NCBI GenBank assembly: GCA_016192645.1
Contig: JACPTT010000055.1
Location: forward strand, 1 to 6,866
Reading direction: 5' to 3'
Origin: Candidatus Levyibacteriota bacterium
GTDB taxonomy: Bacteria; Patescibacteriota; Microgenomatia; Levybacterales; UBA12049
DNA: 6,866 nucleotides
Each line of letters opens with the position of its first letter. Positions within the stretch are counted from its first letter, which is position 1. Below are positions 1-4,682 of this stretch, piece after piece. A model generated the notes under the pieces. It was not told the DNA's origin. It did no database searches and saw nothing but the letters and a program-made list of their open reading frames with translations. The translations under genes were made by a program, and so were the position numbers.

Positions 1-515
1 CGGAAGAAAAAATTGATTTATCTAAACTCCCGCCCACCCCAGAACCGCCAGAGGTTGTAGAGCCTATCTATGAATGGCAAAAGCATTTAGATGAAGTAAA
101 ATACGATTTTCATAAAATGAACATATCGGAGGATATAGCCCAAATTAAAAGTCTTAACCTGGATTCTGAACATGTAACGCTTGATAAAAATCCCCTCCCT
201 GAACTAGATGTAAAAGATTTAGCCAAAGTGACCAGTACAGAAAATTGGAACGTTGATGAATTAAAAAAGCAGCTTACAAAACAAATTCATTCAATAGCAC
301 AGGCTGCGCTTCTTGAATTTGACAGGAATCCAGATGATAGACAAGCTTATTTGATAAAAGTAATCAAGCAACACATTGTTAAAAGATTCCTTCTTGGAGA
401 AGATATAGAAGAAGCGGAGGAAAAACAATTAAGAATTTTGTGGGCAATGATAGACCAGATTAGAGATGTCTTTATGAGACCAGAATTAATTGAGGGAGTC
501 TTAATAAATAAATGA
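1..515 (+). CDS. C-terminal part of an unidentified protein, possibly the helicase half of a split type III-like Res enzyme (5' end outside window)
   Basis: The reading frame is open from the first complete codon at base 3 to the TGA at 513-515, giving 170 residues. The first ATG, at 117, is unlikely to be the true start because the frame upstream of it stays open to the window edge and reads like protein. It begins with a proline-rich linker (LPPTPEPPEVVEP, roughly residues 8-20), followed by mostly helical, charged sequence with no motif I recognise. The last 100 residues suggest an alpha-helical domain (LTKQIHSIAQAALLEF, then EEAEEKQLRILWAMIDQI). No helicase motifs are visible; they would lie upstream. 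Its stop overlaps the start of the downstream endonuclease gene by ATGA, so the two are probably translationally coupled and may act as partners. By analogy with type III Res proteins, where a helical region separates helicase from nuclease, this may be the tail of a DEAD/DEAH-box subunit. A TnsB-like or other partner cannot be excluded. That it is coding is fairly secure; its function is a guess. Confidence 0.75.
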   Translation, partial: EEKIDLSKLPPTPEPPEVVEPIYEWQKHLDEVKYDFHKMNISEDIAQIKSLNLDSEHVTLDKNPLPELDVKDLAKVTSTENWNVDELKKQLTKQIHSIAQAALLEFDRNPDDRQAYLIKVIKQHIVKRFLLGEDIEEAEEKQLRILWAMIDQIRDVFMRPELIEGVLINK

Positions 516-883
516 TATCAAAACATGGTAGATTGACCGAATTGAAAAAGAATCCACAAGGATGGGATAGCTATGATTCGGCCTTGGAGCGAGAATATAT
601 GGTTGAGCTGGAAAGAGATCCTGCAGTCAAAACTTGGACAAAAAAGCATGGAATCAAAATTCCTTATAATTTTTTAGGTTTTACTAGACATTATTTACCT
701 GATTTTCTTATTGAATATCAAGATGGGAGTAAAGAACTGCATGAAACTAAAGGCTTACCCTTACTTCTTTGGGCATCAACAAGATTAAAGGGTGAAAGTG
801 CTGAGGAATATTGTAAAAAACAGGGGTGGAAATATAAAAGGATTACAAAAGGAAGCTTAGCATTTTACGGAAAGGTTGATTAG
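512..883 (+). CDS. Small PD-(D/E)XK endonuclease-fold protein, similar to the type III Res C-terminal nuclease domain or TnsA
   Basis: This 123-residue protein has the expected layout of a PD-(D/E)XK nuclease. A first helix carries glutamates (E26 or E28 in YDSALEREYMVELERDP). A strand pair then leads to YLPDFLI with catalytic-type Asp at D64, followed by LHETKG with E78 and K80. A closing helix-strand follows (SAEEYCKKQGWKYKRIT, residues 96-112), of the kind that packs after the active site in TnsA and Res C-terminal domains. The segment DPAVKTWTKKHGIKIPY...G..R.YLPDFLI strongly resembles the nuclease domain of type III and related DEAD-box restriction proteins, in which it is normally fused to the helicase; here it stands alone. 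The expected role is metal-dependent DNA cleavage. The ATG at 512 overlaps the preceding stop as ATGA; a purine stretch GAGGGAG at 492-498 is rather far upstream for a ribosome-binding site, so coupling probably drives initiation. TnsA-like transposition endonuclease is the main alternative. The fold is fairly sure; the system is not. Confidence 0.85.
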   Translation: MISKHGRLTELKKNPQGWDSYDSALEREYMVELERDPAVKTWTKKHGIKIPYNFLGFTRHYLPDFLIEYQDGSKELHETKGLPLLLWASTRLKGESAEEYCKKQGWKYKRITKGSLAFYGKVD

Positions 884-903
884 TTTATAAACTCTATAGC
901 CAA

Positions 904-942
904 ATGCCTAAAGAGAAATTAGAAGTAAGTCAAGAAATATGA
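904..942 (+). CDS. Possible 12-codon micro-ORF coupled to the ParB-like gene
   Basis: An ATG at 904 opens a 12-codon frame reading MPKEKLEVSQEI. It begins 20 bases after the endonuclease stop, and its TGA (940-942) overlaps the ATG of the next gene (939-941) as ATGA. This matches the coupling geometry between the first two genes of the cluster. It could be a leader peptide that delivers ribosomes to the downstream start, which lacks a clear Shine-Dalgarno sequence, or a remnant of a lost gene. It has no clear ribosome-binding site of its own, and an ORF this short can easily arise by chance, so it is a weak call. Confidence 0.15.
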   Translation: MPKEKLEVSQEI

Positions 943-1673
943 GCTACACTTCTCAAATTATAGAGCCAGTCCGCATTGGAATAGGTAAAATGCTTATTTC
1001 CCACGAGATAATTAAGTTATTGCAAAGTTCAGATTATGAAGAAATTAAAGCTAAAATAAATCATCGTTGGAAAGAGTTAACTGACATTATCTCCGTTAGA
1101 GATTTTTGGAATTTAGTTGATTCGTTAATGATGGGATATAAGCTGAAAAATATCATTCGCTTGGTAACTTCTTCACAAATAGATTGGGATCTAGATCAAA
1201 CTAAAATTGATGACCTTAGATTCACATCAGACATCAGTAAAATTGAAGGATTTAATGTCACAAGAAAAACAGCTAAGGAGGTTTCTACATACTTATTTGA
1301 GCATAACAATACACTTATGATTGTTAAAGAAAAAAATCATCAGGAATTTGCTAATGCTGGTTCCAGAACTAAAGACCCAATCATAGTTGAAAAACACACA
1401 GATAGTACTTTGCATGTTCATGATGGGAACGGTAGGCTTTTAAAAGCAATTGTTGAAAATATAGAGGTCATTGATGCCTACATTGGGACGCAAAATCATA
1501 TTTCAAAATCTAATCATTGGGTGCCTACCTCATATTTGCAGAGATTATCAGATGATAGATGTAAAGAATTATTAATTAGTATCTTGCGAGAATCCGATAA
1601 TGCGATTTTTGAATTTAAAGACAGAGTTGATGTAGAAGAAGAATTCAAACTAGAAATACTAAGTGAAATCTAA
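939..1673 (+). CDS. ParB/sulfiredoxin-fold-like protein of the island
   Basis: This 244-residue soluble protein has no signal peptide or membrane segment. Residues 145-184 read DPIIV...LHVHDGNGRLLKAI...IDAYIG, the strand-loop-helix pattern of ParB/sulfiredoxin-like domains, in which a D-G-(N/Q/H)-x-R motif (here HDGNGR, 161-166) binds nucleotide or phosphate. The preceding part, about residues 100-130, reads like the helix leading into such a domain (NVTRKTAKEVSTYLFEHN). The N-terminal 100 residues are mostly helical and unrecognised, and the C-terminal 60 are helical and acidic. It lacks the GERRxRA motif and the recognisable helix-turn-helix expected of a chromosome-partitioning ParB, so it is not called parB. 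ParB/Srx-fold proteins with DGQHR-like motifs occur as DNA-binding, NTPase or nuclease components in plasmids, phages and defence islands. The ATG at 939 is the first in frame after an upstream stop at 909. No good ribosome-binding site is seen. The fold is a motif-based inference and the function is unknown. Confidence 0.75.
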   Translation: MSYTSQIIEPVRIGIGKMLISHEIIKLLQSSDYEEIKAKINHRWKELTDIISVRDFWNLVDSLMMGYKLKNIIRLVTSSQIDWDLDQTKIDDLRFTSDISKIEGFNVTRKTAKEVSTYLFEHNNTLMIVKEKNHQEFANAGSRTKDPIIVEKHTDSTLHVHDGNGRLLKAIVENIEVIDAYIGTQNHISKSNHWVPTSYLQRLSDDRCKELLISILRESDNAIFEFKDRVDVEEEFKLEILSEI

Positions 1674-1675
1674 CT

Positions 1676-1747
1676 ATGTCTCAAGATTACAATCCAAACA
1701 GAAAGAAGAATTTTATAGTCAGTAAGAAGCAAAAATCCCGCCGGTAA
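1676..1747 (+). CDS. Doubtful 23-residue basic peptide ORF
   Basis: An ATG two bases after the stop of the ParB-like gene opens a 23-residue frame ending at TAA 1745-1747. The product would start MSQDYNPNRKKNF and end in a Lys/Arg-rich tail (SKKQKSRR). Its spacing suggests it could be the next cistron of the island or the surviving 5' end of a gene truncated at the island boundary. Against it, the last codons run into the hairpin at 1736-1755, there is no clear ribosome-binding site, and length alone gives no support. Confidence 0.2.
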   Translation: MSQDYNPNRKKNFIVSKKQKSRR

Positions 1748-1755
1748 GGTCGGGA
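1731..1755 (-). terminator. Hairpin with T5 tail on the minus strand, probable intrinsic terminator
   Basis: TCCCGCC (1736-1742) pairs with GGTCGGGA (1748-1755) with one bulged T and a 5-base GGTAA loop. On the minus strand the stem is followed at once by TTTTT (complement of A5 at 1731-1735), the form of a Rho-independent terminator. On the plus strand no T run follows, so it should not terminate the island genes efficiently. The nearest minus-strand gene upstream of it is the calcium ATPase, which ends at 2310, so transcripts ending here would run antisense through all of ruvC. Confidence 0.45.
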
Positions 1756-1758
1756 CCT

Positions 1759-1785
1759 GCAGTTGATAACAGTCTTCTCGACTGC
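1759..1785. other. Second inverted repeat in the ruvC upstream region
   Basis: GCAGTTGA (1759-1766) can pair with TCGACTGC (1778-1785) over eight positions, one of them a G-T wobble, around an 11-base loop. It lies three bases after the first hairpin and eight bases before the ruvC TATAAT, so it occupies the place where the -35 region should be. It could be an operator for a dimeric regulator or simply RNA secondary structure. No T run follows it on either strand. Confidence 0.4.
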
Positions 1786-1793
1786 CAATGTAG

Positions 1794-1799
1794 TATAAT
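1794..1799 (+). promoter_or_regulatory. Probable -10 element of the ruvC promoter
   Basis: A perfect TATAAT lies 30 bases before the ruvC ATG, which predicts a short leader of about 25 nt. The -35 is poor: nothing near TTGACA lies 16-18 bases upstream, and the TTGATA at 1763-1768 is 25 bases away. The extended -10 TG is also misplaced. A sequence-specific activator, or a relaxed sigma factor typical of AT-rich genomes, would be needed. It is the only promoter-like element seen in the intergenic stretch. Confidence 0.5.
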
Positions 1800-1829
1800 A
1801 AATTACCGTATATTTGTCAAGCATCTTTT

Positions 1830-2324
1830 ATGTTAATTTTTGGGATTGATCCGGGGACTGCCACAACCGGATATGGGGTGCTTCGGATCTCAAAAAAAGA
1901 AAAGCCCGTTCTTTTGGATTTTGGCTGGATAAAGACCGAGAAAAACGGCGAGCCGGGAAAAAGGCTGGATCAAATTTATCAAGAAATGAGCGCACTTCTT
2001 CAAAAACACAGCCCCGATGTTATAGCTATTGAACGACTCTTTTTTTATTCCAATGCAAAGACCGTTATGGCAGTGGGGCAGGCCTGCGGAGTAATTCTTC
2101 TTTCTGCGGCGCGGGCTAAAATCCCCATTTTTGAGTATGCTCCGGGCCAGGTTAAGCTTGTGGTTGGGGGAAACGGACGAGCAGACAAAAAAGTTATTAA
2201 AAAAACTATTCGGGAACTTTTTAATGTTCGCTCTCCCAATAAAAAGAAAACTCATTTTGATGATGTGGCAGATGCAATTGCCGTTGCTCTTTGCCACGCA
2301 AGACTCATTTCAATTAAACCCTAA
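1830..2324 (+). CDS. ruvC: Crossover junction endodeoxyribonuclease RuvC
   Basis: RuvC is the Holliday-junction resolvase that, as a dimer working with RuvAB, nicks two opposing strands of four-way junctions during recombination and repair. The 164-residue product is of normal family length and complete. It begins with the hallmark FGIDPGTATTGYG (residues 4-16, catalytic D7), has AIERLFF with catalytic E68, the central VMAVGQACGVILLSA helix (79-93), and ends with HFDDVADAIAVAL, supplying D145 and D148, which correspond to D138 and D141 of the E. coli enzyme. All four acidic metal ligands are therefore present. The ATG at 1830 puts the first strand exactly at the N-terminus, as in the family. 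No Shine-Dalgarno is visible (the preceding bases are AGCATCTTTT), so initiation is probably leader-driven. The usual ruvA and ruvB neighbours are absent; upstream is the accessory cluster. Its last 15 bases overlap the 3' end of the convergent ATPase gene. Confidence 0.97.
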   Translation: MLIFGIDPGTATTGYGVLRISKKEKPVLLDFGWIKTEKNGEPGKRLDQIYQEMSALLQKHSPDVIAIERLFFYSNAKTVMAVGQACGVILLSAARAKIPIFEYAPGQVKLVVGGNGRADKKVIKKTIRELFNVRSPNKKKTHFDDVADAIAVALCHARLISIKP

Positions 2325-4676
2325 GTGAAAAATGGTTTGAAAGAAGGGGAGAGTCGTTATTAGAACCTGCAAGACAAGAGTTGCTAAAACTCCTAAAAGA
2401 AGAAACCGATTGGCGCGAAAAAGAGACTGCCCACGAACCACGAAGGCGATCATAAGATGAAAGAAGATAAGAAGATTAAAGGTGATGGTGCGAGAAAAAA
2501 TCTCGGTTTGGGTTTTAAGAAGCAGAGAGAAAATAACCAGTAAAAAGCCTGCAAGTCCAAAGCCAACAATTCCGATAAAAATCACCCGGCCTTTTGTTAG
2601 GATTGGCGTTTTTGGATCGCGCGGAGCATGAGCAAGAACATTAGGGTCTTTGGTATCGCTTGCCAGCGCTAAAGCCGGTATACCATCGGTGACAAGATTA
2701 ATCCAGAGGATTTGGGTTGGAAGAAGGGGAGGAGGCATGCCTAAGACGGCCGCCGCAAAAACCAAAGAAAGTTCAGCTAAATTTCCCGAAAGAAGATAGG
2801 TAATTGCTTTTAAGATGTTATTGTAAATTACTCTTCCTTCTTCAACCGCATGAACAAGGGTCGCAAAATTGTCATCGATTAGGACAATATCGCTTGCTTC
2901 CTTTGCCACCTCGGTGCCTGTCTCGCCCATAGCAACGCCAACATCAGCCCGCTTTAAGGCAAGCGCATCGTTAACCCCATCTCCGGTTACGCCCACAATA
3001 AAACCTTTCTTTTTGAATAAAGAAACAAGGCGAAGTTTATCTTCGGGTCGAGTTCTGGCAAAGATGCGGGTTTTAAGAATTAATTTTTCAAGTTCCTCAT
3101 CATTTATTTTTTTTAACTCCTCCCCGGTTACAACATCCTCGTTTTTTTCAATCAGCCCTATCTCCTTGGCAATGGCCAGCGCCGTCAGCTCGTTATCGCC
3201 GGTTACCATGACCGGTTTTATTCCTGCTTTTTTTGCCTCTAAAACCGCCTGTTTTGCCTCTTTTCTTGGAGGGTCGTAAATACCAACAAAACCAAGAAAA
3301 TCAAGGTCAATTTCTAGCTTTTCACGTGCTTTTTTATCATTTGAAGAAAGGATTTTTGAGCCAAACCCAATGATTCTGAGCCCTTCTTTTGCCATGGCTT
3401 GAAAGTGAGAGGTGATAGCCTCTTTTTCGGTTTCAGTAAGATTACTCTTTTTAAGGATTGTTTCCGGTGCACCCCGGACATAAACAGATGATTTACCATC
3501 AGATTTCCAGACCGTTGTTACGGTTTTTGTTTCCGGATCAAAAACATATTCATCTACGATTTTCCCCTCATCTTTTAAGACGCTCAGATCTTTTACCCTT
3601 TCTTTTGCCCAAAGAAGGAGCGCTCCGTCGGTTTTGTCGCCAAGAATATCGTAATTTTCTTCTCCTTCCTTTTCCACAAGCGAGGCAGTATTGCCAAGAA
3701 CGCAGGCGCGCATAATATCGTTTTCTGCTTTTTTTTCTCGTAAGTATACTTTTTTGACGCGCATGGAGTTCTGGGTTAAGGTTCCGGTTTTATCCAGCAG
3801 AATTATCTGGATTGTTCCCAAAGTTTCAACCGAAGGCGTTTTTCGGATGATGGCGTGTTTTTTTGCCATGCGGTTTGTGCCAATTGCCAAGGCGATGGTC
3901 ACGACAGCCGGCAGACCCTCGGGCACGGCGGCAATGGCAATACTTATGGCAAGAAGAACGATGGGAGCAATTTCCTTTCCTTGCATTATCCCAATTGGAA
4001 TAAGAAGAAAAGAAGCGGTAATAGCAAAAACAGAAATCATTTTGCCCAAAGAATCGAGTTGTTTTTGAAGGGGAGTTTTGTCTGCTTCAATTTCAGATAG
4101 ACTTTGTGCAATTTGGCCAAACTGGGTTGTCATGCCGGTTTTTTCAATAAGAAGATGGCCTTTGCCTTTGACAACTAAAGTTCCTTTAAGAAGGCTGTCA
4201 TTCTGTTTTTTAGCAACCGGCAGGGATTCGCCGGTTAAGATTGATTCATCAATCTCAAGATGTCTTCCTAAGGTAAGGGTGCCGTCAGCCGAGATACGAT
4301 CGCCCTCGGATAGAACAACAACGTCTCCCGGAACAAGTGTTTCGGTTTCAACTTCTATTTCTTTGCCGTCTCTTATCACGCGGGAGACTGGCTTAACCAG
4401 ATTTTTTAACTTCTCAAGCGATTTCTCGGCCCGGTATTCCTGAATAAAGCCAAAAATGCCGTTTAAGAGAAGAATAGCCAAGATGATTATTCCATCGAGA
4501 GCATCTTTTATCAAAAAAGAAAATATGGCGGCTATTGCCAAGAGAGTGTTGATAAAGCTTGGAAATTGAGAGAGGAAGAGCGAAAGAGCAGAAAAAGGCT
4601 TCTTAGTAATAATTTCGTTTCTGCCAAAGGTTTTAAGCTTTTCTTCTGCCAGTTTTGAAGTTAGACCAAGTTTCAT
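2310..4676 (-). CDS. P2-type calcium-transporting ATPase, C-terminally short
   Basis: This 788-residue P-type ATPase would pump Ca2+ (possibly Mn2+) out of the cell by ATP hydrolysis. Visible in order: N-terminal cation-ATPase domain (residues 4-22), TM1-2 (about 33-79), actuator loop with TGES 148-151, TM3-4 (about 213-262) with PEGL 252-255, phosphorylation motif DKTGTLT 295-301 (D295 phosphorylated), nucleotide-domain RGAPE 401-405 (Arg where SERCA has Lys515), DPPR 468-471, TGDN 492-495, TGDGVND 564-570 and TM5-9 (about 620-777). Ion ligands of SERCA site II are kept: E253, N632, N660 and D664; E635 and T663 match the site I residues E771 and T799. In TM8 a histidine (H740) stands where SERCA has E908, suggesting one ion per cycle, as in PMR1 or bacterial LMCA-type pumps. 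The chain stops 11 residues after TM9 and lacks TM10. The start ATG lies six bases after the membrane-protein gene and has no clear ribosome-binding site. It is the last gene of the minus-strand operon. The family is certain; the exact ion is inferred. Confidence 0.95.
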   Translation of the reverse strand: MKLGLTSKLAEEKLKTFGRNEIITKKPFSALSLFLSQFPSFINTLLAIAAIFSFLIKDALDGIIILAILLLNGIFGFIQEYRAEKSLEKLKNLVKPVSRVIRDGKEIEVETETLVPGDVVVLSEGDRISADGTLTLGRHLEIDESILTGESLPVAKKQNDSLLKGTLVVKGKGHLLIEKTGMTTQFGQIAQSLSEIEADKTPLQKQLDSLGKMISVFAITASFLLIPIGIMQGKEIAPIVLLAISIAIAAVPEGLPAVVTIALAIGTNRMAKKHAIIRKTPSVETLGTIQIILLDKTGTLTQNSMRVKKVYLREKKAENDIMRACVLGNTASLVEKEGEENYDILGDKTDGALLLWAKERVKDLSVLKDEGKIVDEYVFDPETKTVTTVWKSDGKSSVYVRGAPETILKKSNLTETEKEAITSHFQAMAKEGLRIIGFGSKILSSNDKKAREKLEIDLDFLGFVGIYDPPRKEAKQAVLEAKKAGIKPVMVTGDNELTALAIAKEIGLIEKNEDVVTGEELKKINDEELEKLILKTRIFARTRPEDKLRLVSLFKKKGFIVGVTGDGVNDALALKRADVGVAMGETGTEVAKEASDIVLIDDNFATLVHAVEEGRVIYNNILKAITYLLSGNLAELSLVFAAAVLGMPPPLLPTQILWINLVTDGIPALALASDTKDPNVLAHAPRDPKTPILTKGRVIFIGIVGFGLAGFLLVIFSLLLKTQTEIFSRTITFNLLIFFHLMIAFVVRGQSLFRANRFLLLGVLATLVLQVLITTLPFFQTIFHLGFN

Positions 4677-4682
4677 TGAATA

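Noticed and set aside
117..515. ATG at 117 as the start of a complete 132-aa gene
   Set aside because: The same frame is open to the window's left edge and reads as plausible protein with a proline-rich linker, and no ribosome-binding site precedes 117, so it is treated as an internal methionine of a longer gene.
939..1673. Chromosome-partitioning ParB
   Set aside because: No GERR-type motif, no clear helix-turn-helix and no parA neighbour; only the general ParB/sulfiredoxin-like motif is present.
1736..1785. T-box riboswitch or tRNA-like element suggested by AAGGTCGGGACC and the paired hairpins
   Set aside because: The T-box consensus is not matched, no specifier stem is present, and the downstream gene is ruvC, not an aminoacyl-tRNA synthetase or amino-acid gene; no cloverleaf can be drawn.
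1890..2297. 135-residue open frame on the minus strand within ruvC
   Set aside because: It is antisense to a complete and strongly conserved ruvC gene, has no recognisable motif, and does not supply the missing TM10 of the neighbouring ATPase.
2869..4443. Several plus-strand open frames of 80-140 codons within the ATPase gene
   Set aside because: They are antisense to a gene with all P-type ATPase motifs intact, and their compositions (serine-, arginine- and phenylalanine-rich) are those of shadow frames.
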